NCBI GenBank assembly: GCA_013822345.1
Contig: PNKH01000016.1
Span: forward strand, 1-64,000
Direction: 5' to 3'
Length of the DNA: 64,000 nt
Source of the DNA: Isosphaera sp.
Lineage (GTDB): Bacteria > Planctomycetota > Planctomycetia > Gemmatales > Gemmataceae
Shown: positions 24,607 to 31,215 of the stretch, piece by piece
Layout of the letters: each line of letters opens with the position of its first letter
Numbering within the stretch: the stretch's first letter is position 1
The notes under the pieces: generated by a model
Database searches by the model: none
What the model was told of the DNA's origin: nothing
Seen by the model: only the letters and a program-made list of their open reading frames with translations
Translations under genes and position numbers: made by a program

Positions 24607-25242
24607 ATGGTTCCCACGAGTCTGGTCGTCGCCGCCGCCCTGTCCGCCGCCCCGTCCCCGGCTTGGCAGGCGGACTACGCCAAGGCCCGGACCGCCGCGG
24701 CGGCCGAGAACAAGCCGATGGCGGTGTTCATCGGCAGCGGCGACGCGGTCGGGCGGATGATCGCCGACGGGACGATCCCGGCGGACGCCGCCAAGCTGCT
24801 GCGGGACAGCTACGTCTGCGTGTCCGTGGACACCGCGACCGGGGCCGGGCGGGAGCTGGCCGGCCGGTTCGACCTGGCCGAGGGGCTGGTGATCAGCGGC
24901 CCGGGCGGGGCGTCGCAGGCCCTGCGGCACGCCGGCGCGGTTTCCGGCGCGGACCTGACCCGGCAGCTCGGCCAGTACGCGAAGGCCGGCCAGCCGGTGA
25001 CCACCGTTTCGACCGGCCTCCCGGCGGCCGGGCAGGTCGTGACCGCGGGGTACGCCCCGGCGATGACCTACGCCCCGATGACGGTGTACGGCGGGTGCGC
25101 CGGCGGGACCTGCGGGGCCCCGGTGATGACCTACAGCGGGTGCGCCGGCGGGAACTGCCGGGTGGCCGCCCCGGTGATGAGCTACGGGTTCCCGGCGTAC
25201 CCGGTCGGCGGGTCGTCGTGCGCCAACGGCCGGTGCCGGTGA
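24607..25242 (+). CDS. Thioredoxin-like protein with Cys-rich repeat tail
   Basis: A 211-residue protein. The part to about residue 125 has a thioredoxin-like layout (WQADYAKARTAAAAENKPMAVFIG then strand and helix), but it lacks the CxxC redox motif. The tail (about 145-211) holds repeated units of the type YGGCAGGTCGAPVMTY / YSGCAGGNCRVAAPVMSY and ends ANGRCR. The initial hydrophobic residues (VPTSLVVAAALSA) look like a short export signal. A planctomycete-specific surface or envelope role is a guess. The start has AGGAGG upstream. Confidence 0.7.
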   Translation: MVPTSLVVAAALSAAPSPAWQADYAKARTAAAAENKPMAVFIGSGDAVGRMIADGTIPADAAKLLRDSYVCVSVDTATGAGRELAGRFDLAEGLVISGPGGASQALRHAGAVSGADLTRQLGQYAKAGQPVTTVSTGLPAAGQVVTAGYAPAMTYAPMTVYGGCAGGTCGAPVMTYSGCAGGNCRVAAPVMSYGFPAYPVGGSSCANGRCR

Positions 25243-25254
25243 CCGGCCCGGCCC

Positions 25255-25282
25255 GGGTGGCGCGGCCGCGGCCGCGTCACCC
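25255..25282. terminator. Bidirectional hairpin between convergent genes
   Basis: GGGTGGCGCGGCCG and CGGCCGCGTCACCC form a 14-bp stem with one mismatch and almost no loop, spanning the stop codon of the GNAT gene. No U-tract is seen on either strand. Confidence 0.5.
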
Positions 25283-25846
25283 GGCGGCCTCCCACTCCGA
25301 CCGCAGCACCGCGTACACCATCACGTCCTCGAACCGGCCACGGCGCAGGAGCGACGCCCGCAGCGTCCCCTCGAAGCGGAACCCGAGCTTCTCGAGCACC
25401 CGGCAACTGGCCGCGTTCCCGGCGATGACCCGGGCCTGCAGCCGGACCGGGTCGTAGTCGCGGAACGCCAGGTCGACCATCGCCCGGCTCGCTTCGACCG
25501 CGATCCCGCCGCCCCAGAACGGCTCGGCCACCCAGTACCCGAGTTCCATGTTCCGGTTCGCCTCGGACGCCCAGAAAACGCCGCACGACCCGACCGGGTG
25601 CCCGGGGTCGGCGGCGAAGGTGATGGCGTACGGCTCGGCGGTCCCTTCGAGGTAGCGGAGGCGGGCGTAGTCGCCGACGAACGCGGCGGTCTCGGCGAGG
25701 GTCTTGTGGTGGTCCCAGAGGGTGAACCGGGTGACGTTCGGGTTGTTGGCGTACGGGAACAGGGCCGGGGCGTCGTCCGGCTCGAACGGGCGGAGGGTGA
25801 GGCGGGCGGTGGTGAGGGTCGGCGGGCGCCAGTCCGGCGGCTTCAT
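25277..25846 (-). CDS. GNAT-family N-acetyltransferase (RimJ/RimL type)
   Basis: A 189-residue acetyltransferase. It starts with TLTTARLTLRPFEPDDAPALF (about 10-30), typical of the RimJ/RimL subgroup. ELGYWVAEPFWGGGIAVEA precedes motif A, and ARVIAGNAASCRVLEKLGFRFEG (motif B region) closes the acetyl-CoA site. The acceptor is unknown; it may be a protein N-terminus or a small amine. ATG at 25846 overlaps the stop of the PfkB gene (ATGA), so the two are translationally coupled as the last genes of the minus-strand operon. Confidence 0.88.
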   Translation of the reverse strand: MKPPDWRPPTLTTARLTLRPFEPDDAPALFPYANNPNVTRFTLWDHHKTLAETAAFVGDYARLRYLEGTAEPYAITFAADPGHPVGSCGVFWASEANRNMELGYWVAEPFWGGGIAVEASRAMVDLAFRDYDPVRLQARVIAGNAASCRVLEKLGFRFEGTLRASLLRRGRFEDVMVYAVLRSEWEAAG

Positions 25847-26784
25847 GGGCGAAGTCCCGTGGCGCGCTCGACCTCGGCCCGGTCGATCCGGGGCGTGCCG
25901 CCGGGGTGTTCGCAGACGCGGGCGGCGTAGTGGTTGGCGAACCGGGCGCAGTCGCGGAGCGGCCGGCCCTCGAGGTGGAGGCAGACCATCGCGGCGGTGA
26001 ACGCGTCCCCGGCCCCGACCGTGTCCACCACCTTCGCAGGAACGCCGGGTTCGTGGAACGCTTCGTCCGGGTACGTCTCGCCGCCGTCGTCGTCGGGTTC
26101 CTCCCAGGTGCGGAACACGTCGCACCCGAGCGGCCCGCGGGTGACGACCGACACGCCACCCCGCCCCGGCACGTCCCGCAACGACAGCAAGTTTCCCTCC
26201 CCACGCCACCCGAACAAACTCGACACGGTGTCGAGCTCCTCCTCGTTTACCTTGACCCACTCACTCACCGTCAACCCCCAGGCCAGGGGGTCGGGGTGCA
26301 GGTCGTCGCCGCGAAGGTTCACGTCAAATACGACCAACCCCGGCGGTCGCCGCCCGCGGACCACTTCGACCAGGCGATGAATCGCGACCGGCGTCCCGAG
26401 CCGCTGCGCGAGCGTCCCGAAGCACACCGCCGAGGACTCACCTGCCAGCCGCTCGACCACCTCGTCCCACGCGGTGTGGTCCCACGCCACGTCCTCAGCG
26501 ATCGCGTACGTCGGCACCTTCTGCTCGTCCAATGTCACGCGGACGGTGCCGGTCGGGTGCTCGCGGTCCGTCTGGATGTACTCGTCGGTCAGCCCGAGTT
26601 CCCGCACCCGCGCCCGCAGCTCCTTCCCCAACTCGTCGTCGCCGACCCGCGACACGATCACCGCCGGGTGGCCAAGTTGATGGCAGTGCAACGCGAAGTT
26701 GAACGGCGCCCCGCCGGCCACCGTCCGGCCGTCCGGGTACACGTCCCACAGCAACTCGCCGATGCCGACGATCGGGCCGGTCAT
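25843..26784 (-). CDS. PfkB-family carbohydrate kinase (fructokinase-like)
   Basis: A 313-residue ribokinase-fold sugar kinase. The N-terminal GIGELLWDVYPDG (7-19), substrate-side GGAPFNFALHCHQLG (24-38), FDVNLRGD (153-160) and the C-terminal anion hole DTVGAGDAFTAAM (254-266) with catalytic Asp D260 are all intact. The GGAPFNFA segment is common in fructokinases. The start overlaps the stop of the enoyl-CoA hydratase gene (ATGA), indicating coupled translation. Confidence 0.9.
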   Translation of the reverse strand: MTGPIVGIGELLWDVYPDGRTVAGGAPFNFALHCHQLGHPAVIVSRVGDDELGKELRARVRELGLTDEYIQTDREHPTGTVRVTLDEQKVPTYAIAEDVAWDHTAWDEVVERLAGESSAVCFGTLAQRLGTPVAIHRLVEVVRGRRPPGLVVFDVNLRGDDLHPDPLAWGLTVSEWVKVNEEELDTVSSLFGWRGEGNLLSLRDVPGRGGVSVVTRGPLGCDVFRTWEEPDDDGGETYPDEAFHEPGVPAKVVDTVGAGDAFTAAMVCLHLEGRPLRDCARFANHYAARVCEHPGGTPRIDRAEVERATGLRP

Positions 26785-27557
26785 CGCGGCACCCACGGGG
26801 CCGGCCGCTTGTCGAAGAACGCGGCCAGCCCGTGCCGGCACTCGTCGGTCAGCCGCGGCTCGGCGCTCGCCTTCGCCAACTCGTCCACCCCCACCGCCTG
26901 CCGCGAACACCGGCGGAGCAGTTCCTTGGTCGTCGCCAGCGCCTTCGGCCCGCCCTCGGTCAGCGACCGCGCCCAGGCGTCGGCGGTGGGGTGCAGGTGG
27001 TCCGGGCCCGCGACCGCGTTCACCAGCCCGACCTGCAGGGCGGTCACCCCGTCGATCAGCTCGCCGGTCAGCAGCAGCCACCGGGCGGCCCGCTCCCCGA
27101 CGTGCCGGAGGAGGTGCGGCATCACCATCGCCGCCACCAGCCCGCGCCGCACTTCCGGGTAGCCGAACTTCGCGTCCGGCACCGCCACCGCCAGGTCGCA
27201 CACGCTCACCAGCCCGGCCCCGCCGGCGACCGCCGCCCCGTTCACCGCCGCCACCGTCGGCTTCGGCAGGGCGTAGATCTGCTCGTACAGGGCCGACAGC
27301 CGGTGGGCGTCGTCCCACACCCGGTCCGACTCGTCGCCGAGCGTGCCGCGGAGTTCGTCGAGGTCCATCCCGGCGCAGAACGCCGGGCCGGTGCCGGTGA
27401 GGATGACGCACCGGGCGGCCGGGTCGGCCGCGGCCCGGCGGAAGGCGTCGGCAAGGGCGGCGATGAGGTCCCGCGACAGGGCGTTCCGCCGGTCCGGGCG
27501 GTTGAGCGCGAGGACGGCGGCGGGGCCGCGGTGGGAGTACGTGACGAGATCGGACAT
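26781..27557 (-). CDS. Enoyl-CoA hydratase/isomerase family protein
   Basis: A 258-residue crotonase-fold enzyme. Oxyanion-hole segments are FCAGMDL (60-66) and VNGAAVAGGAGLVSVCD (105-121). One catalytic Glu is in GYPEVRRGL (E135); the position of the other Glu (G-A-G region) is not conserved as Glu, so isomerase or lyase activity rather than hydration is possible. It sits in one operon with AtuA, the AtuA-like small protein and a sugar kinase. The link with AtuA suggests branched or terpenoid acyl-CoA metabolism (inference). Confidence 0.88.
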   Translation of the reverse strand: MSDLVTYSHRGPAAVLALNRPDRRNALSRDLIAALADAFRRAAADPAARCVILTGTGPAFCAGMDLDELRGTLGDESDRVWDDAHRLSALYEQIYALPKPTVAAVNGAAVAGGAGLVSVCDLAVAVPDAKFGYPEVRRGLVAAMVMPHLLRHVGERAARWLLLTGELIDGVTALQVGLVNAVAGPDHLHPTADAWARSLTEGGPKALATTKELLRRCSRQAVGVDELAKASAEPRLTDECRHGLAAFFDKRPAPWVPR

Positions 27558-27572
27558 GCCCACCACCCCCGG

Positions 27573-27959
27573 TTAGCGACGCATCGAAGATGCGTCTGCG
27601 ACTTCCACTTCCATGCGCAGGAGGGCGACGGCGAGCGTCTTCCCCTGGGTGTCGGTGCGGAGCGACCGGCTGGCCCCGCCGGCGAGCGCGTCGTACAGGA
27701 CGAAGTTCAGCCCGCGGACGTTCGCCGCCTCGAACCGCTCCACCCGCGTCGCCCCGAGCGGGGCTAAGTACGCGGCCACCGCGTCGGCGGTCAGGTGCTC
27801 GCGGAGCCAGGCGAACCCGGCGTCGGTGTACGCGATCACCGCCACGTTCGCGTGGTTCCCCTTGTCGCCGCTGCGGCCGTGGGCGAGGCATGAAAGGGTG
27901 AGGGGGTGAGGGGGTGAAGGGGCGACGGCCACCCCTCCCTCTCGCGCGTCCGGGTTCAT
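27573..27959 (-). CDS. AtuA-like ferredoxin-fold domain protein, stand-alone
   Basis: A 128-residue protein matching the small C-terminal domain of AtuA proteins: AHGRSGDKGNHANVAVIAY (about 27-45) is the signature, and EAANVRGLNFVLYDAL follows. In many bacteria this is fused to the DUF1446 domain; here it is separated by the 27892-28001 repeat. The first ~25 residues (PSPPHPLTLS) are read through the left arm of that repeat, so the natural N-terminus is unclear. The last residues (ADASSMRR) are encoded in the hairpin at 27578-27595. Confidence 0.82.
   Translation of the reverse strand: MNPDAREGGVAVAPSPPHPLTLSCLAHGRSGDKGNHANVAVIAYTDAGFAWLREHLTADAVAAYLAPLGATRVERFEAANVRGLNFVLYDALAGGASRSLRTDTQGKTLAVALLRMEVEVADASSMRR
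27578..27595. repeat. Small hairpin at the 3' end of the AtuA-like gene
   Basis: GACGCATC-GA-AGATGCGTC is a short hairpin preceded by GGTTAGC, as at 2555-2582. It lies within the last codons of the AtuA-like domain gene. Confidence 0.65.
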
Positions 27960-28001
27960 GTCTTCGTCACCCCCTCACCCGTTCACCCCTTCACCCCTTC
28001 C
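27892..28001. repeat. Octad-arm inverted repeat splitting the AtuA module
   Basis: The left arm is four 8-mers (AAAGGGTG, AGGGGGTG, AGGGGGTG, AAGGGGCG; 27893-27924). The right arm (27966-28001) is the complement in the same 8-base period (TCACCCCC, TCACCCGT, TCACCCCT, TCACCCCT). The left arm is inside the AtuA-like coding region, and the loop holds that gene's ATG. Confidence 0.9.
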
Positions 28002-28009
28002 GCGGCTCC

Positions 28010-29368
28010 TCACAGCAACCGGACTTCCGGGGTGATACACGACTTCTTGACCAAGGCCGGCCAGTACGCGAACACCTCCCGGACCGGCGGCCGCCCGGTC
28101 GTGTACCCGGTCGTGCCCGCGAACCCGGCCGTCACCAGCGGGGCGAACTCCTTGGTGAACCGCTCGACCGCCGCCCGCCGCGGGTCGCGGACCGCCACCC
28201 GCAGCACCACCTCCGGCGGGTCGCTGACCACTTCCACCACACCCGGCACGCAGTCCCCGGCCCCGAGCACCTCGACGTTCGTCGCGGCGAAGGTGAACCC
28301 GGCGTGCCGCAGCCGCTCCAGCAGCACCGCCCCGGACCGCCGGGCCTTGCCGACCGCGTCCGGGCCGGCAATCACCAGCGTCCCGGCCGACATGAACCCG
28401 TCGCGGTACGCCACCGACACCTTGTACGTGTCGGTCACTCCGTTCGCCGTCCCGCCGGTCACCGCGACCACGTCCCGGCCGGTCTCGGTCAGCCGCACCG
28501 TGGTGAAGTCGGCAACCACGTCCGGGGTGTAGTACCGGGCCGGGTCGGCGACCTCGTACAGCAGCTGCTCGGCCACCGTCTCGGCGTTCACCGCCCCGCC
28601 GGTGCCGTCCGGCTTGGTGATCGTGAAGGTGCCGTCCGCCGCGATGTCCGCGATCGGGTAGCCGACGTCGCCGAGCCGGGTCGCGTCGTCGGCGTTGATC
28701 CAGAGCCCGCCGGTCGCCTGCGCCCCGCACTCGATCAGGTGCCCGGCCACGGTCGCCGCCGCGAGCCGATCCAGGTCCGTCGCCGCAAATCCCCAGCCGA
28801 ACTCGAACGCGGCCGGCCCGACCGTCAGCGAGGCGTCCGCGACCCGACCCGTGACGACCACCTCCGCCCCCGCCTTCAGGGCGTCGACGATCGGCCGGGC
28901 GCCGAGGTAGGCGTTCGCGCTGACGACGCGGTCGCGGACAGCGGCTAGAGGCTCGCCGGTGTCGAGGTGGTTCAACGCGTGCCCGGCGGCGGCCAACTCG
29001 TCCAGCCGCGGCAGCAGGTCGTCGCCGCTCACGACCGCGACCGGCTTCGCCTCGAGGCCGGTCTTGGCGAGCACGTCCCTCGCGGCGCGGCCGCAGGCGG
29101 ACGGGTTCATCCCGCCGGCGTTCGTCACCACCTTCAGCTTCGGCTGGTCGGCGAGGACCGGGGCGAGGCGGCCGAGGACGCCGACGAAGTCGGTGGCGTA
29201 CCCGGCGGCGGGATCCTTGGCCTTCTGCACGGCCAGGATCGACATGGTCAGTTCGGCCAGGTACTCGAGGGTGAGATAGTCGAGCCGGCCGGCCGCCGCC
29301 AGCCGCGCCGGGGCGTCGAGGTTGTCGCCCCAGAACCCGCACCCGTTGCCGACGCGGACGCGCTTCAT
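28010..29368 (-). CDS. AtuA (DUF1446) family acyclic terpene utilisation-like protein
   Basis: A 452-residue DUF1446 protein. The N-terminal RVRVGNGCGFWGDNLDAPARL and LTLEYLAELTMSIL, then VVTNAGGMNPSACG and VVVTGRVADASLTVGP, are strong family blocks. AtuA is needed for citronellol/acyclic terpene or leucine-related catabolism in pseudomonads, but its reaction is not known. The protein ends after TPEVRLL, where many homologues continue into the domain encoded separately at 27573. The ATG is six bases after TAAGAT, predicting a leaderless transcript starting the operon. Confidence 0.88.
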   Translation of the reverse strand: MKRVRVGNGCGFWGDNLDAPARLAAAGRLDYLTLEYLAELTMSILAVQKAKDPAAGYATDFVGVLGRLAPVLADQPKLKVVTNAGGMNPSACGRAARDVLAKTGLEAKPVAVVSGDDLLPRLDELAAAGHALNHLDTGEPLAAVRDRVVSANAYLGARPIVDALKAGAEVVVTGRVADASLTVGPAAFEFGWGFAATDLDRLAAATVAGHLIECGAQATGGLWINADDATRLGDVGYPIADIAADGTFTITKPDGTGGAVNAETVAEQLLYEVADPARYYTPDVVADFTTVRLTETGRDVVAVTGGTANGVTDTYKVSVAYRDGFMSAGTLVIAGPDAVGKARRSGAVLLERLRHAGFTFAATNVEVLGAGDCVPGVVEVVSDPPEVVLRVAVRDPRRAAVERFTKEFAPLVTAGFAGTTGYTTGRPPVREVFAYWPALVKKSCITPEVRLL

Positions 29369-29374
29369 CCCGGC

Positions 29375-29380
29375 ATCTTA
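29375..29380 (-). promoter_or_regulatory. Putative -10 box for leaderless AtuA operon
   Basis: TAAGAT followed by GCCGGG and ATG. The corresponding -35 zone falls inside the 29384-29445 palindrome, so the element may set or block promoter strength. Confidence 0.5.
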
Positions 29381-29383
29381 CCG

Positions 29384-29445
29384 CCCTGGACCGCGGCCGT
29401 CCCGGCCGCTCCGGTAGCAGCGGCCGGGACGGCCGCGGTCCAGGG
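29384..29445. repeat. Inverted repeat in a divergent promoter region (CTGGACCGCGGCCG family)
   Basis: CCCTGGACCGCGGCCGTCCC and its complement form arms of about 27 bases (to GGCCGCT), with a loop of about 7. It lies between AtuA (-) and a small lipoprotein (+), so it is upstream of both genes and cannot be a terminator for either. Confidence 0.94.
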
Positions 29446-29502
29446 GGTTCGGCTTGACGGGCGGCGCGGCCCGGGTATGCGTCGGGGTAAGGGGGACGCG
29501 AG

Positions 29503-29697
29503 ATGTCGAAGATCCTGCGTGCGGCGGCCGCGGCGGTGCTGCTGGCCGGGGCCGGGTGCTGCGACCGGTGCTCGTGCCTCGACTGCTTCCGGGAGCGCGA
29601 CAACCCGCCGCCGCGGCTGAACGAGGGGCCGCCCCCGCCGGAAGGCTTCCTCCCGCCGGTCGGGCCGCGGTCCGGCGGGATGTACGGCGGGAACTGA
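29503..29697 (+). CDS. Small putative lipoprotein
   Basis: A 64-residue protein with a lipoprotein signal (MSKILRAAAAAVLLAGAGC, lipid Cys 19), a short Cys-rich stretch (CCDRCSCLDC) and a Pro/Gly-rich remainder. GGGGGACG upstream is a weak ribosome-binding site. No family is recognised. It is the only plus-strand gene in a long minus-strand run. Confidence 0.55.
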   Translation: MSKILRAAAAAVLLAGAGCCDRCSCLDCFRERDNPPPRLNEGPPPPEGFLPPVGPRSGGMYGGN

Positions 29698-29703
29698 CGC
29701 CGG

Positions 29704-30672
29704 TCACAGCCAGCCGTGGCCCTCGTCCCGGACGATCCGGGCCATCGCCTCGACCCACCGCGGGTGGTCGTTCAGGCACGTGCCGTTCTTCAGGTGCCCG
29801 CCGCCGGCCTTTTCGAACACCTCCCGGCTCTCGTGCCCGATCTCGTCGATCGTCTCCAGGCAGTCGGCGGTGAACCCGGGCAGGGCCACGTACACCCGCT
29901 TCACCCCCTTCTTCGCCAGGTTCTCCAGCACGTCGTCGGTGTACGGCTTCAGCCACGGCGACCGGCCGAACCGCGACTGATACGTCTGCGTCCACCGGTC
30001 GCGCGGCCAGCCCATCCGCTCCACCAGGGCCCGCGTCGTGCGGACGACGTGGGTGGCGTACGGGTCGCCCTTCCGGGCGTAGCTCTGCGGGATGCCGTGG
30101 AAGCTGACGACGAAGTGTTCCGGCTCCCACGCGAGCCGCTTCAGGTCGTCTCGGACCACCGCCTCCAGGGCGTCGAGGTAGGCGGGGTGGTCGTAGTACG
30201 GGGGGACGACGCGGACCGCCGGCACCCGCCGCTCCTTCATGAGCGCCTGGAACAGGGCGTCGGTCGCGCTGGCGTAGCTGGTGGCCGAGTACTGGGGGAA
30301 CATCGGCAGGGCGATCAGCCGGTCGACGCCGGCGGCGACCATCTCCGGCACCACCCGCCGCACCCCGGGGTTCCCGACGATCATCCCGAACCGGACCGGG
30401 TGGTCCGGGAAGTGGTCCTGCAACAGGGCCGCCTGGCGGACGGTGTAGTGCATCAGCGGGGAGCCGGTCTTCGGGTCCCAGATGCGGCGGTACTTGGCGG
30501 CCGACGCCCCGGACCGGAACGGGAGGATGCGGAGGTACAGGAGAGGGGTCCAGATCGCCCGCGGCACCTCGATGACGCGGGGGTCGGACAGGAACTGGCG
30601 GAGGTACGGGAACAGCCCCCGGTACGTCGGCGTGTCCGGGGTGCCGAGCTGGATGAGCAGGATGCCGGTCAT
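29704..30672 (-). CDS. hemH: Ferrochelatase HemH
   Basis: A 322-residue ferrochelatase that inserts Fe2+ into protoporphyrin IX. It starts ILLIQLGTPDTPT (residues 4-16), has the ALPMFPQYSATSYAS block (121-135), the catalytic His in VSFHGIPQSY (H192) and the metal-site Glu in CLETIDEI (E273). The length is as in soluble bacterial forms. The ATG lies inside the left arm of the heptad repeat at 30667-30819, so the message leader is made of heptads. A TATCAT box at 30734-30729 is a possible -10. Confidence 0.95.
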   Translation of the reverse strand: MTGILLIQLGTPDTPTYRGLFPYLRQFLSDPRVIEVPRAIWTPLLYLRILPFRSGASAAKYRRIWDPKTGSPLMHYTVRQAALLQDHFPDHPVRFGMIVGNPGVRRVVPEMVAAGVDRLIALPMFPQYSATSYASATDALFQALMKERRVPAVRVVPPYYDHPAYLDALEAVVRDDLKRLAWEPEHFVVSFHGIPQSYARKGDPYATHVVRTTRALVERMGWPRDRWTQTYQSRFGRSPWLKPYTDDVLENLAKKGVKRVYVALPGFTADCLETIDEIGHESREVFEKAGGGHLKNGTCLNDHPRWVEAMARIVRDEGHGWL

Positions 30673-30819
30673 TGGTCATTGGTCCCGGGTCATGAGTCCT
30701 TGGCCCCAGATCCTCCGGGGTCAATGGGATGATAGCCGCGTGGGGGCCGAAAAGTCCCCGCCGCGGCCGCGCCCGTCCCGGAGGACCGATGACCAGTGAC
30801 TACGGACCAAGGACCAAGG
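30667..30819. repeat. Heptad-arm inverted repeat between fdxA and hemH
   Basis: Left GGTCATT, GGTCATT, GGTCCCG, GGTCATG, AGTCCTT (30667-30703); right GATGACC, AGTGACT, ACGGACC, AAGGACC (30788-30819). Both arms keep a 7-base period. It ends exactly at the stop codon of the ferredoxin gene and contains the hemH start codon. Confidence 0.92.
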
Positions 30820-31131
30820 TCACTTCTTCTTGCAGTCCGGCCCCTCCTTCGCGTCCTGCTTCTCGGTGATGTGGGCGGGGCCGCCGGCGGCCTTCAGGGC
30901 GGCCGACTTCTCGGCGTTCAGCTGGATGTAGCTGGACCACTGGGCCGGGGTGTTGGCCTCGGCGTAGATGGCCTCGACCGGGCACTCCGGGACGCACGCC
31001 TCGCAGTCGATGCAGTCCTGCGGGTCGATGTACAGCATGGTGTCGTCCTGGTAGAAGCACTCCACCGGGCAGACGACGCAGCAGTCGGTGTACTTGCAGT
31101 CGTTGCAGGGGGCGGTGACGATGTGGGCCAT
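30820..31131 (-). CDS. fdxA: Seven-iron ferredoxin FdxA
   Basis: A 103-residue ferredoxin of the FdxA type, holding one [3Fe-4S] and one [4Fe-4S] cluster. Ligand Cys residues fall in TAPCNDCKYTDCCVVCPV (C9, C17, C21) and DCIDCEACVPECPVEAIY (C40, C43, C46, C50). The charged C-terminal extension (ITEKQDAKEGPDCKKK) is normal for the type. A promoter TTGACG-N16-TATGAA lies at 31204-31177. It acts as a soluble electron carrier. Confidence 0.94.
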   Translation of the reverse strand: MAHIVTAPCNDCKYTDCCVVCPVECFYQDDTMLYIDPQDCIDCEACVPECPVEAIYAEANTPAQWSSYIQLNAEKSAALKAAGGPAHITEKQDAKEGPDCKKK

Positions 31132-31176
31132 GTGCGGCGGAACCTCCGGCTCAGGACGGGTCTTGCGCTGAGGTGA

Positions 31177-31204
31177 TTCATACCACCGGTCCCGGTAACG
31201 TCAA
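31177..31204 (-). promoter_or_regulatory. Promoter of fdxA
   Basis: TTGACG (31204-31199) and TATGAA (31182-31177) with a 16-base spacer, 45 bases before the ATG. This is the best sigma70-like promoter seen in the window. Confidence 0.55.
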
Positions 31205-31215
31205 GTTGGGGAGGG

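Noticed and set aside
26781-27557. Specific naming of the enoyl-CoA hydratase as a methylglutaconyl- or isohexenylglutaconyl-CoA hydratase
   Set aside because: The AtuA neighbourhood suggests it, but one catalytic Glu position is not conserved and no carboxylase genes (AtuC/AtuF) are nearby.
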